The notes beneath the pieces were generated by a model, which had not been told where the DNA came from, did no database searches, and worked only from the letters and a program-made list of their open reading frames with translations. A DNA stretch of 64,000 bases from Paralichthys olivaceus (taxonomy: Eukaryota > Chordata > Actinopteri > Pleuronectiformes > Paralichthyidae), in the NCBI RefSeq assembly GCF_024713975.1, contig NC_091112.1:11020001-11084000 (forward strand). Direction: 5' to 3'. Positions 53,110 to 64,000 of this stretch are shown piece by piece (the first letter of the stretch is position 1; each line of letters begins with the position of its first letter). Both the position numbers and the translations under genes were made by a program.

Positions 53110-54444
53110 TTATGTCATTTGGTAAGAGGGATGGATGGGTGGAATAATTCCATCATCCTTTCTCCTCTTCTGTTTGGGCATCTCTCTTTTACGAATTGCC
53201 ACCTTCCCATTGCGGAGGAAGTTGTGGAGCTGCCGCAGGATGTTGTGCGCCGTCATCTTCCTGTGGAAAGTGCTGGGGTTGTCCATGTCTTGCAGCAGCT
53301 GCTGCTCCTGTCTGCTGGTCGGGACGGTCACCTGACCAGGGTTCCTCATCTGTAAGGCAGAAGGGTTAATATACAAGTCAGCAACACCCTGTCATGATAA
53401 CACACCTACGATGTAATGCAGGAGCGGACAGTTCAAAGGTAGAATAAAATTAAGACATTAATTCAGAAGTAAATTCATGAAATCAACCAGTGAGGGAATG
53501 TTACCGAGTACATTTACTCAAATCTTGGAAGTGTTTTCATTTTTAGTATTAGAGTTAGTCCTTCCTCCAGCACTGATCACAGAAAAGAAGAAAAGTGAAA
53601 CAATACCGCACAGTGAAGTTCAGGGCTCACTCATTGTGTAATAGTTATGTTGATGTCAGACGCACCTTTTCTTTGATGAGGCCGATCAGCGCCCCGCTGT
53701 GATATCTGGCGTGCAAGAGGATGGAGCTGCTCGGGTACTCCTTCTCCACGTGCTTAAAAAGAACCATGTAGGTGTGCAGGCCTTCAGCCAACCTTTGGAG
53801 ACAAGCCTCCTGCAGAGAGGAGGGAAGATCACTGTCAATGCTCAAACAGTCCCCCATCATCCCCTGATGGTTTGACTCAGTGTAACCTTGTGTTACCTTG
53901 CTGAAGTTGGCACTGGGGCAGTCTGCTGGCAGTGAGGAGAGTTTGTAGTGGTTCAGAAAACGATATTTCACTTCCTGTTGGAATTCATCCTCAAACTAAT
54001 GGAGGGGAGGATGATAAGAGAAACATGATGGAGGTCAGGAGTGCAGCTTTCTTTACTCATGTCAGAACACTCAGATGTACCTCCTCTGCAAATGCAACAA
54101 CACCAGAGCTCAAAGAAATTCCTGGAAGATAAAGAGCTTACCTCTTTCTGGTGGTGAGCGGTTACACCGATGATCAAGTCCCACACCGGTGAGGCGCTTA
54201 AAAGGTCAGGGGTCACCTCCTGCTCCTCACCTGAAAAGTCACCTGCAGGACTGTCGGTGGGCTCGTATTCGACTGGAGCTCCGAGAGCGCAGAGCAGCAG
54301 AGCCGCCAGCATTGCTGCGGAGGACAAGTCGGCATCTGTGATAGAGGAAGAGCATGAATGAGTGAGTGAATGGAAAGAGGAAGAAATGCAGGAAGAAATG
54401 CAGGAAGTGCACGCAGCAGATCTCTTACTGTGTTTGGAGGCCAT
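53110..54444 (-). CDS. il6: Interleukin-6
   Basis: Five coding exons (minus): 54444-54429, 54335-54142, 53995-53897, 53809-53666 and 53349-53110, giving 230 codons plus TAA. The exon plan (a very short first exon of 16 bases and phase-0 junctions afterwards) fits the IL-6 family. The N-terminus has a hydrophobic signal segment (SSAAMLAALLLCALGAP). Helical segments follow (VWDLIIGVTAHHQKE; EACLQRLAEGLHTYMVLFKH). The last exon holds helix D (MTAHNILRQLHNFLRNGKVA) and then an unusually basic tail (KREMPKQKRRKDD). Only a few cysteines are present (CP in exon 3, ACL in exon 4), as expected for the reduced disulfide set of fish IL-6. It is a secreted cytokine that signals through IL6R and gp130. 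The neighbour tomm7 matches the conserved il6 locus. Promoter and 3' UTR signals are listed separately. Confidence 0.95.
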
Positions 54445-54524
54445 GTGGTGCTGCTGGGAGGCACTTGTTGAGTTGATGCTCTCAGAGAAAGAAGGAGTTG
54501 CCTGTTCTTAGCCACGGGCTGTCA

Positions 54525-54592
54525 TTTTATATTCTGCAGATTGCAGGGATTTCCCAATACAATGTGTCAAGCATCCGGTCCAGCACACGTCA
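54525..54592 (-). promoter_or_regulatory. il6: il6 proximal promoter: TATA box, kappaB site, CRE-like site
   Basis: Upstream of the il6 start on the minus strand: TATAAAA at 54531-54525, a perfect palindromic kappaB motif GGGAAATCCC at 54555-54546, and TGACGT (CRE/ATF-like core) at 54592-54587. The spacing resembles the mammalian IL6 promoter as recalled, with kappaB a few tens of bases upstream of TATA and a CRE-type element further out. This supports induction by NF-kappaB. Binding is inferred. Confidence 0.8.
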
Positions 54593-54737
54593 GAAGTAGA
54601 TGGTTAGTTTAATGAAGATGGAGTTCATCTACAAAATGACCAGAGAGAGCAGGAATTCAAACAAACCCCAACCTATTTCTCCCTGATTAAAATTAAGGGA
54701 TTTAAGTGATGAATATGTAATTATCATTGTAATAAAC

Positions 54738-54777
<40 letters not shown>
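54738..54777. repeat. CT then CA dinucleotide repeat
   Basis: CT run of about 26 bases merging into a CA run, followed by an inverted degenerate copy (54775-54935) of the GT-associated dispersed repeat, with CCTAACTTAAACC and CTAAACCTAAC blocks. Confidence 0.85.
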
Positions 54778-56360
54778 ACCTTGTACTTCCATCTTAGTGA
54801 GGACATTTATCGACATCCCCTTACCTTAAGCATTACAACTAAACGCCTGACCCTATTCCTAAACCTAACTTAAACCTAAAGTTAAGTCTTAACTCTCAAA
54901 CAGCCCACATTTAAAGTGGATCAGAAAGTGACTTAACTTACTCAATCGTCTTTGTCCCTTTAGGGGCACGAGGCCTCGACTCTCTGTCTCCAACTTGGTC
55001 TGTCCAGCCTCTCCCGGTGTCAGACCCCTCTCTCTCCGCTCGGCCATCACAGTTCGCTGCTATATTGTTTCGGGCCGACCTTGTTTGAGTTTTCACGGTC
55101 AGTAAGTGAGGACCGGACCCAAAATGTCCTCACAAAGACATCTGTATGAGTACCCACACACACGCACAAACACAAACACATGCAGTGTCAGCAATGACAT
55201 AACTCTGGAAAAAAAACAATTTTCAACATAAAGGGAAAATTCACAACAAACACTACATTTACATATATTGTAATTCCAGTGGCGTGTGATGGAGAAGTCT
55301 TTGTAGATTGATGAGAAGAAGAAGAAGTGGATTTTCATTTTAGTAACAAATTGGGGGATTATTTTCTCTTGTGTTTCCTTCAGACTTTCCTCCCCAGGAA
55401 TAGAAACACTGGTGTGTGTATTTTAAGAAGTTCTTCCCCTCTCACGAGCACACAAATAAATACATTCTCATGTCAAACATAAAAACATGTATTTATACAG
55501 ATGTAATTGTTGCATGTTTTGTGTCAATCAGTGATTTTCTTGTCTCTTCACAGTGATGATCATGTCCCTGTTCTAATCTTATTCAAGATACAGGACTTTT
55601 CCATGTGTGAGCTTGATAGATGGATGTAATGAAAAGAGAAATAGATACTGTAGATCATTTTTCATTTACCAAGAAAAGAAAAAGTGCTGAGACTCAATGC
55701 ATGGGTCAGGGTGGAGTAAGAGTTTTATTTCAAAGTGCTGAGTCATCTGTTGTCGTAACACATCCACTCAAAAATTACAAAATTTTGTCTCTTATATGAG
55801 GCTGGCTGATATTATACATTATCTCAAAGGACTGAAAGGTGGAGGTGCATTTACTCACTATGTTCCTTTTTCTCAATAATTTTCTCAAATTTATAATTGT
55901 GCACACATTCATGAATGTCTTGGTGACTTTTCCCCTAAAATTCGATTAGTTTGATTAGTTGTCCAGACCTTTATGTTCAAATACCACGCAGCCAAACTAA
56001 TGAGAATGCCTCAGTCATACTCTGGTTCTGAATATCACAAAATGAATGTGCAATAGTATAAATAGGGGTAATACTGTACCATTTACCACCATGTATCCAC
56101 TACACCCCCCTCCCCCCTCTTTCCTGGAATCCCCTCCCTGCTGTGAAAGTACTGTACTATCACAGTAACAAGAGATACTGAGAGGCACTTGTGTTGCTCA
56201 TCACTGACTGACACACAGTGAAGACATCTTGTCTTAAAGAATAACATTTTAATGTGCTTCCTAACATATCCAGATGAGAGTGGGCAGAATGACACACCAA
56301 TCTGATGTGCTCCCCAACGTGGCTAATTAGGTTTTAAAAAGAGGTGATGTTGGGTTTACA

Positions 56361-56540
56361 TGGTGAATGGACTGAAATTATGAAGTGCTTTTCTAGTCTT
56401 ATCAAAGCACCTAAACCCAATCACTTGTTCAGTGTTTTGCCCAAGCATTCTTCATTGTGTGGACTGGAGGAGCTTGGGATTGAACCACCAACCTTCTGTT
56501 TAGTAGTCAACCCACTCTAGCTCTTGTGCCACAGCTGCCC
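56361..56540 (-). repeat. tRNA-derived SINE, inverted
   Basis: On the minus strand it reads from CAGCTGTGGCACAAGAGCTA, with an AGAAGGTTGGTGG and GGTTCAATCCC box-B-like stretch, through CTCCTCCAGTCC and TTGGGCAAAACACTGAA to GTGCTTTGATAAGACTAGAA and a TTTCAGTCCATTCACC tail. This order is typical of a widespread fish SINE. The head matches the fragment at 22865-22960. Confidence 0.75.
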
Positions 56541-56799
56541 AGACAGTTACTTCTCATGATTGAGCTGAATCAAATATTTTTGTACTGTTTTGGATATTAT
56601 CACAAGGTGTAGGGTGAGGGAAGACACACAGTCAAGGGCCAGGGGTCGGAGTTGTACCTGCAGCCTCTACATGCAACCTCCTGCAACATATTTTCGCGAG
56701 CTAAAAACAATAATGACCCTTGAGGAAAAGATGTTCGCGAATAATTTCCCAGCCTGCAATGGTATCACATGTGTTCGCTTGAGGGTTGACGGCAGTTGA

Positions 56800-56965
56800 T
56801 GGCATTTAGCGGCCTTCCCCTCGGCAGCTAGCCTGAGGCACGGGGCCTTGGCGCACAGCAAAATGGTGGCGGGTAGCTCCCCTCGGCAGCTAGCCTGGAG
56901 CTTTTTTTGTGGCCAAATGTTGGTGGCAGGCTGCCTCCCACTGGCAGTTGGCCTGAGGCGACTGT
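56800..56965 (+). repeat. Three-copy degenerate ~60-bp tandem repeat
   Basis: The core CCCCTCGGCAGCTAGCCTG occurs at about 56817-56835 and 56878-56896, with a diverged third copy (CCCACTGGCAGTTGGCCTG) at about 56937-56955. Copies 2 and 3 are each preceded by AAATG(G/T)TGG(C/T)GG. The period is about 60 bases. The block is G+C-richer than its surroundings. Confidence 0.85.
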
Positions 56966-59900
56966 CAGAAAAAAGGATTTATCTGTGATGTGATGATTAA
57001 AAACAATCTAAAATATCAAAAAAGTTTAATATCTGAAAGACTTTTGACCCATTCAAAGCCTAAATAGAGTCTCCAGCTGAAGGTATACTGAAATAGTATG
57101 AACATTCATTTTAATCAGATAAACAAATCTGATTCGCAGAAAGTATGGAATATATGGGAACACTAATTATACGTCCTAATTGAACTAAATGTATTTGAGA
57201 GTAGTTTCCATGTTGAAGCCTGTAAAAAAAACCTAAATGCAGTTTTGGTAATTTTATACTCAAGGAAGAAATTGTGAAGGAAATTAGACTCTATCAAATG
57301 TTTTCACAGACATCTTTATAACAGAGAAGACAAATGGAGAGAACACACAATCGAGCACATGCAATATAAATATATCCTGAGAGAGTGAGTGAAACCTGAA
57401 TTCTCTGAGGGTTTTGTCAAAGTTGCTCAATTTCCTTCTTCTCTTAGTTTCTGTGGTAGAAAAAGTCGGTCCTGGTGTCAAAGGCCTCAAGTCCAGACAG
57501 CCTGGAACACGCGGCTGAATGCTGGCACTCATCCGAACAATGTGACTGACATTACAACTCATAGGAGCTAAAACTTCGAAATAAAATTCCTATGCCAATG
57601 CACCGCTTTAACTTCAGTTCCTGGCGGCAAAAGAGCTTCATGTCATTGTCAGAAACGTTATTCAGCATATTTTCAGCAACTCGTCCAGGCTTACTCTTTA
57701 GTTTTTGTTCCTCTCCTGCTTCCATTGAACTTCTACAGGGTGGGACACAGTTACAGTTGATCTATTTTTACGTGTTTACTCACTGCTTTCACTTCTACAG
57801 GAGTTACGTGTATTTGCACGTACATTAAAGTAATCACAAAGCTTCACTTCCCTTTATATTTATATTTACTTGCATCACTTACATTATAGCTCAAACTTCC
57901 CATTTGGCTTTTCCCTGTAACCTCCAAGTCCGTTCATTGACAGCCCCGTCTTTATCACACCCTGGAAAGGGTCGAGAGAATCCAGAGTCAGAATGAGTCA
58001 GAGCCTCTAGTTAGACTTTCACTATCAATGAAACTCAAATTCATGGAAAATGTGGTTCAGTTTTCTCTACATGAGTTTCATATTCATTCATCTTAAATTA
58101 ACACAGTGGTGTTATGTTACATTCTTTCCATTTGAGGTTGTGTTGAATCCTGATAATAGTTTATTGATTCTATGAAGAAGCTATATATTAATGTACATGT
58201 GCATACAGTGTATAATTCAGTTTAATATTTTGTATGGGAAACATTACATTACAAAGCATCTGTCTGATCATGAGCTGTAGAACTCATATATCACTTGGGC
58301 ATGAGGAGCAGAGAATTAAACACAAACCCTAATATTCCTTATATCACTGAGAAAAGTTGGTTGATTCTAGTCGAGATAGTGAGTTATAGTAATAACCACA
58401 TGGGAATGTCTGTTTTTGGCCAACGCAGTAACTTTGACAAAACTTGACAAATTGAGGTACTTTACCATGCTGATGCAGAAAATAAGAAATTCCAAAGTTA
58501 CCATTAAGCAGTCCTATTCACTGAGGCAATCACAAATGTCTAATACAACCAGAGAATTGATAAATAATATTTATATATTTATAAAAATAACTATACCTCA
58601 GTATAATTAACAATTTTATCTCCCAGAATACTGAATTCCCTAACCCATAGAAGAAATAAATACATTTATTCCATTATAACTGTTCTCATGTCAGTTTCAC
58701 ATTCTTGTAATTGGAAGTGGAGTTGGAATATTAACACAAAATTAAGTTTGCAGTTCACTGGGGCTGCTGCTAGATGGCGATCACGCAGCAGCTTTGATGA
58801 CATGTTCTCTGGAAAGGAAAAGACATCCTGAGGCAGCAGAATGGAAAGACAGTTCAGTGCTTTGCCACCACACCACAGCAATAATACATGACCCTCACGT
58901 TGACTGAAAATTGCTCGAGGGCCTCTGTGGGCATGGAAGTATGTGTTTGCGCTTGAGTTTGCTATTATGAGTTTTACTTCAGTCTGCAATGTATGAATTA
59001 CTGTGTAATGTGTGAAATATTTACCATCTAATGGCTTTTTAATTGCTGTCTGTTAAGAATTTGTGCAAGTTTGGTAGAAAAAGTAAAAAAATCCAAGCTC
59101 ATGTGTCCTTATAGCTTCTTATTTTAAGGGGACTGTAAGGCCTTGGTGGGGGTATGGGCTGGACTGAGGGCCAATTTGTAGATTACCTTAATAACTCACC
59201 TTTTTTATCACCCTATTAGAATACCAAATAATTAAGTACAATTTAGTTTATGTATTTACAGAATTAATAAATGAACCCCTCCTTCCATTATCCATCCTTT
59301 GAGGGTTGTGCTGGAGACTGGCACCAAACCCAGATGAAGTTGGGCAAGAGGAGAGATGGGGCCAACATACAGAGAAAAACAAAAATTCATACAATCAAAA
59401 ATCGTTGAATTTGGATTGTGGGAGAAAGCTGGAGTATTTTTTATTGACAAGTTTTGTATTGTGCAATTATTATTTCATATTGAAATGCGTTCACTATTTT
59501 AACAACACCTAAGGACACATACCTAAATGTGTGTCCAGCTTCTAATTTCTCATTCAGTCCTCTCTTCTCTTTTCCTTCCATTCTAGTCCTGCTCTGTTTC
59601 TCAACTCCTGCTGTTTTATCATTGCCTTGCTTTCTCATTGCTACCCCCCATCCTCCCCATCCTCCCCTTCCCTGGTGTGCCTTTTTCTCAGGCCTCCTCC
59701 TTTCTCCCTTCCTTTGGTGCTTCCCTCCTCTTCCATGGATGAGGAGACTCCATATGAGACTAGAGGAATTGTATCTCTGCTCAGTTTGCCACAGGCTCTC
59801 TTCAATATTTAATCAAGAGTGCATTTGTTTGAAGAGAGCTCTGAAAATGTGTGCGAGTGAGTGATAAAGCGAGATGACTGACCAGCGTGTTTGTGAGTGT

Positions 59901-60740
59901 GAAGGGGCTTTATTTGTATGCAGGAGAGACGCAGAATAGAAAAAAAGATAAATGTGTGTATATTTGCATGTGTGCTGACAGTTTTAGGATGAAAGAATTT
60001 CTTCAGACCTATGGTAATTGGTTTACCATCGCTCTTTCTTCCTGTTTGGCCCTCTTGTTCCTCCTTTCCTCATCTCCTTTAATTCTCCTCCCCTCCCCCT
60101 ATAATCCATTCATTTTGCCTGCACACCATCCTGTCACCCTGCTCTACTGTATATGTATTACTATGTGGGGCTCATTCATTCAAAAACTGTGCTGGATGGG
60201 GTTTGTTTGATTTCGCTGTGTGTGCATGTATCAGTGGCTGGACTCAGTGGTCCCCAGAGACAGAGCAGCATATTTCATCATCCTCCAGACACGGCACAAG
60301 AAAACCAAAAGCCCCCTTCTCTTCTTTTGCCTCTTCAGCGATTCAGCAAACACTGACTGTTTAACTCGCTTCCTCCTTTTCAGATGGCTGCTCGTGCTTT
60401 GAGTCTAAATACAAAGCTTGCTTCATCGTTTGGATTTACTGAGGAGCCATTGAAGTTTAAGGTCGTGTGCTACATGCAAACTCCTCAATGAAGTCCTTCG
60501 CATGCTGATTATAATACTTCTCCTGGAGGACACGTCTCCACTTCCTCCCATCATCCAGAAAAGAATACACACGCCTTACCAATCACGAGGCAGACTCAGC
60601 TGTCTCAGCTGTCAATCATGACGTCTCAGCCCATTAACATAGCACCAAATAACTAAAACCAAACTTATCAGAAACATGAATACCTAAATATACATCAGAG
60701 TGACCTAACTAACACTACAGGAATTTTTTTTTACTGTCCC

Positions 60741-60815
60741 AGCAGCTAACATTGAGGGTTTATGACCCATACTGCAGCAAGCCACCAGGGGACGATCCAG
60801 GTCATTTGGCTTCAC
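60741..60815 (+). repeat. Fragment of a common fish repeat
   Basis: The stretch GGTTTATGACCCATACTGCA, then AGCCACCAGGGGACGATCCA and TTTGGCTTCACTTAAATT resembles one end of a frequent fish non-autonomous repeat, as recalled from many fish sequences. No coding capacity. Confidence 0.5.
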
Positions 60816-63169
60816 TTAAATTACTGCGTGACAGACATTCACAAGCATTGTGTAACTTTGCAGGACGCATATTAAATTGTGCAGTGCCTTTGTTTCTTTT
60901 ATTGTGTGCAAAATCTTCAAAGAGATCTAGTTTTGCTGTTTTAGTTCATTCACAGCTTCTGTTTCAGCATTGTATCCAAAATCTCAGAAGGCAGCTATCT
61001 GAAGGATAATCTGAAAAAGGGAGGCTGACCTCAGACTCTCTGTAACAAGGCCCCAGATGGGCTTTCTAAAACACAAACCAAAAACCTTTCACTCAATGTC
61101 AAATGGTTTAGTTGATGTCAAGCTTAATTACGTTATTTGTTATTCTGTATGATAGTTTAGCTAAAATTGCAGCATTTCAAGCTCTCCATAAAGAGTTCAT
61201 TCACCAGCCATTTACCCTGTCAAGCATGGTACAGTGTTAATATACAGACTTCCATCCTGAATGTGATACTTACATTACTTACTTCATACTGGCAGCAATG
61301 AGAGTCTTAATTTATATGAATTGGAGCAGTTTCGGTAATTTCAAATGAGACTTTTCTCCCCTGACTGTGGTGTACAGCCAAAAAAGAAATAATTCCATCC
61401 ACCAATCAGGATTTGTTATTTTTACATGCTGAAGTACTTCTTGTCAAATCTTTTACTTCATGTTGTGTTGTGGAGGTTCTGTCTACTGCTGTAGGACTAT
61501 AAATATTGTTTTGAATCAGAGATCTAAAGCCGTTGAAATCAGTGTTAGTCTAGGAAACCTGCAAAGATTGTGCCACCCTTAATTAAATGTATTTCTACTG
61601 TCGTGCATCTCAATCTGACAGCTCAAACAAAAAGGAAGTCAACAGCAGCAGCTGCATGGTGTTGACTGAAACAAAGTGATTAAAAGGTCCTTGTTGAGGA
61701 GCACTTCCATGCATCTTCATCTCGACTGTGTGAGGAAAATAAACCACAATCGTGTGTCAGTGTTCATCACTGTTCTATTCCCTTGTTAACGTCTGGATTC
61801 AGGAGCCCACTCGGCTTTAATGTGTGAATGTATTAAATGTTACAGCGAACGTTTGATCACAATAAAGAGCTTTTTTGGTGTGTGAGTGTGTGTGTGTGTT
61901 ACTCAGCTGTAGAACTGTATGTACAGTATGCTGGTCCATTATGTCTGAAGGCGGAGCTGTTGGTATAATCTGCGTCCCTGAAAGGGGCCAATTATCCCAG
62001 ATTACACGTCCTATCAGAAAAGCAGGCTCGACTTTTGACTTATACAACTGAACTCAGTGCACTCCAGCTGCACTGTGCTCAGCTTTGTGTCATCTGGAGT
62101 ATCAGGCTCAGATCCTCTTGGATCTATTGAATTCAAATTAATTATCTTTCACAGTCATACTCATCTTAATTCTTTAATCAAATTTAATGCATTTACAACA
62201 AGTTCCTAAGTGAGCTGCGGCCCTTTAACAGGCTTGGTTGAGCCCATGACTCCCTGGTTGCTCATTAAGACACAAAGCTGGTACAGAATGAAAAAGCATA
62301 GTTTTGATTTGTATGCTGCTTTAAATTTGATGCAGACCTTAATCCTTTTTATCGTAGTGAGAGAGTATTGCAGAACAAAGTGATTTTAACCTACTCCCCA
62401 TATTGTGATTTCCTATCAAAGTAGTAGGAAATAACATATCACCTTGCTTGTTTTAGTGACACAAGAAACGTTTGACCTCATTGAAACTTTCCTTTTGGGT
62501 CACCCTGTACAGAAGCAGCATGGTTTGATTACATACTGAGTTTATGGTTTCCTCTCTTCTACTGAGCTCAATTTAACATATAATTTATATTTCTGAAAAT
62601 TATATTAAAAAAAGATACATGAAAGTTAAAGCAAATCTGGAATCTGTTGGCCCATGTTCATGTTTTTGACATAAACGCACAAGAAATACAAAATGTGAAT
62701 GTGACTAATGGTGCATTCTTCTTATTATGTAACAGCTTTTTGCACACTTCCTCCTTTACCATGTATGCAGTGTGTTTTGATGGCTGTGCTCAGACATCAG
62801 TGGTGCAGATACATGAAGCACATATTTGTACAACATTAACCTGAGCTGTTCTGCCATTTGGAGGTGCAGCAAATTGTTGTTGAGAAATCAGTAGTCAGAT
62901 CTGTACAAAAACACAAAGAAAATATTTTCTTGGTGAACTATCAGCATGCTGATGCCGTTAGCAGGTTCGTTAAAAACACTGTTTCAGTCTCTGCAACATA
63001 GTGATCTACCACTACTGGCACTGGAGCGAAGGCGGTGTTGTTAAATATGGCAACACCAGCAGGTTGAGAGAGCCCAATACTGTGGCAACCACCACTTATG
63101 TTTTACTGCTGGAATGAGAAAGCTGTTTCTTCTGAGCTGAACACACTAAGTAATGACACCATTGTTTCT

Positions 63170-63492
63170 TAACTATAGACCGTATATATAAAGATGAATG
63201 ACACTCACCACTTCCACCCACTATCCCAAACTGAAGTCAAAATATCCCGTATAGGAATGCTACCATCTTATGCATTTGGAGCGTTTCATCTAAATTGTAC
63301 AGATTTTTTACAGCAGTTGGTACAGTAGACCAGACTGGACAAACTAAACACCTTTTGAGTTTCTATGTCAACTGAAGGCGACCATTAGGTTCTCCTTCAT
63401 GCTTGGAAGGGGAGAGTGAGGTGACGGGTATTCAGCTGCAACATGAAACTTCACCATTAGATGTCACTAAATCCTACACACTGAACCTTTAA
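63170..63492 (+). repeat. Degenerate fish interspersed repeat
   Basis: It begins TATAGACCGTATATATAAAG, followed by GATGAATGACACTC, and ends with CACCATTAGATGTCACTAAA then TCCTACACACTGAACCTTTAA. Both ends resemble well-known fish repeat termini, as recalled. The interior is diverged and non-coding. Confidence 0.6.
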
Positions 63493-63621
63493 GTTAAAAA
63501 GTATTTCTTTACCCTGAAGGAAGAGTTAGTCCTCTTTGAGCTATGTGTGGATGCATGCACGGTACACAGTGCTACATTTCCTCTTTTTCATCTGCAACTA
63601 TACTCACTGACCGACATATAT

Positions 63622-63664
63622 GATACAAATTCAAATTCAATAAAATTTAATTTGAATTTGTATC
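63622..63664. repeat. Perfect 16-bp inverted repeat with 11-bp spacer
   Basis: GATACAAATTCAAATT at 63622-63637 is matched by its reverse complement at 63649-63664. The spacer is AT-rich. It could be a small palindromic element or a cruciform-prone site. No coding sequence is nearby. Confidence 0.9.
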
Positions 63665-63926
63665 TTTAAGAAGCATTGGCACACACTATTACCTGTGTTA
63701 CGCAAAAGTGCTCAAGGAAGTGTACAAGGAAGGGGAATATTATAAAAGGATGACTTTTATCATTATGAAAATTATCCTGTCATGTGGGGGGGAAACCACA
63801 TGGCAGGGTAATGTGTCGCATATTCAACAACCCACAGAGGTGCTGGGTTTAAAGCCTCTCATGTTGCAGCATTTTCACACAGGCAGGACTAAACACTGCT
63901 TAGAAGTTGAAAATGGGCCTCTGAAT

Positions 63927-63928
<2 letters not shown>

Positions 63929-63966
<38 letters not shown>
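63929..63966. repeat. CA microsatellite, about 38 bp
   Basis: CA run close to the right edge of the window. Confidence 0.95.
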
Positions 63967-63968
<2 letters not shown>

Positions 63969-64000
63969 GCTGCTCTTTGTTTACCTATGGAAATATGATC

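Larger units (their letters stand above)
54600..64000. other. Gene-free, repeat-bearing region right of il6
   Basis: No coding exon on either strand could be supported across 9.4 kb. Frames here are short, lack splice context and match no family I know. The region is AT-rich and carries CT/CA repeats (54738-54777), an inverted dispersed repeat (54775-54935), a SINE (56361-56540), a three-copy tandem repeat (56800-56965), fish-type repeat fragments (60741-60815 and 63170-63492), a 16-bp palindrome (63622-63664) and a CA run (63929-63966). It may hold distal il6 regulatory DNA, but nothing in the sequence shows that directly. Confidence 0.6.

Noticed and set aside
60207-60402. Possible exon reading WLDSVVPRDRAAYFIILQTR
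   Set aside because: An acceptor-like CAG precedes it, but I found no neighbouring exons, no donor in frame and no family match.
54600-64000. A gene beyond il6
   Set aside because: No set of exons with compatible phases or recognisable domains was found on either strand.

Overview
This window is vertebrate nuclear DNA, most probably from a teleost fish. The evidence is intron-split genes with GT/AG borders, long GT/CA microsatellites, fish-type SINE and MITE fragments, and a teleost-type il6 gene. I see no bacterial, viral or organellar segment and no CRISPR array.

Layout, left to right: (1) 1-5256, minus: the 5' part of cspg5 (neuroglycan C), with a signal-peptide exon, a 4.5 kb intron and a large exon that runs off the left edge. 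(2) 5257-8305: a CpG-rich cspg5 promoter, then repeat-rich intergenic DNA. (3) 8535-16401, minus: smarcc1 (BAF155 of the SWI/SNF complex), complete, in 28 coding exons. (4) 16974-20813, plus: aste1 (asteroid homolog 1, an XPG/FEN-like nuclease), six coding exons, head to head with smarcc1. (5) 21918-27658, minus: klhl7 (CUL3 adaptor), 12 coding exons, with several repeats in one intron. (6) 28332-30124, plus: a four-exon gene for a 249-residue protein that I do not recognise, head to head with klhl7. (7) about 31600-47155, plus: hycc1/fam126a (hyccin), with a long first intron and a likely alternative terminal exon at 44942-45240. (8) 49900-52073, plus: tomm7, 55 residues, three exons. (9) 53110-54444, minus: il6, five exons, with a compact TATA plus kappaB promoter and an AU-rich 3' UTR. 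(10) about 54600-64000: no gene that I can support; AT-rich DNA with SINE-like, tandem and inverted repeats.

The genes form a syntenic block rather than a pathway. From memory of the human map, cspg5-smarcc1 are neighbours on 3p21 and klhl7-hycc1-tomm7-il6 lie together on 7p15, so this window joins two blocks that are separate in human, with aste1 between them. The proteins act in different places: neural proteoglycan, chromatin remodelling, DNA-end nuclease, ubiquitin ligase adaptor, PI4KA scaffold, mitochondrial import and cytokine signalling.

Exon borders were read by eye from splice consensus, reading-frame continuity and recalled family sequences. For every complete gene the exon lengths sum to an open frame. 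I found no dramatic new system. The best leads are the unrecognised 249-residue protein, the alternative hyccin C-terminus, the junction-spanning upstream ORF of hycc1, and the RGG-rich Aste1.
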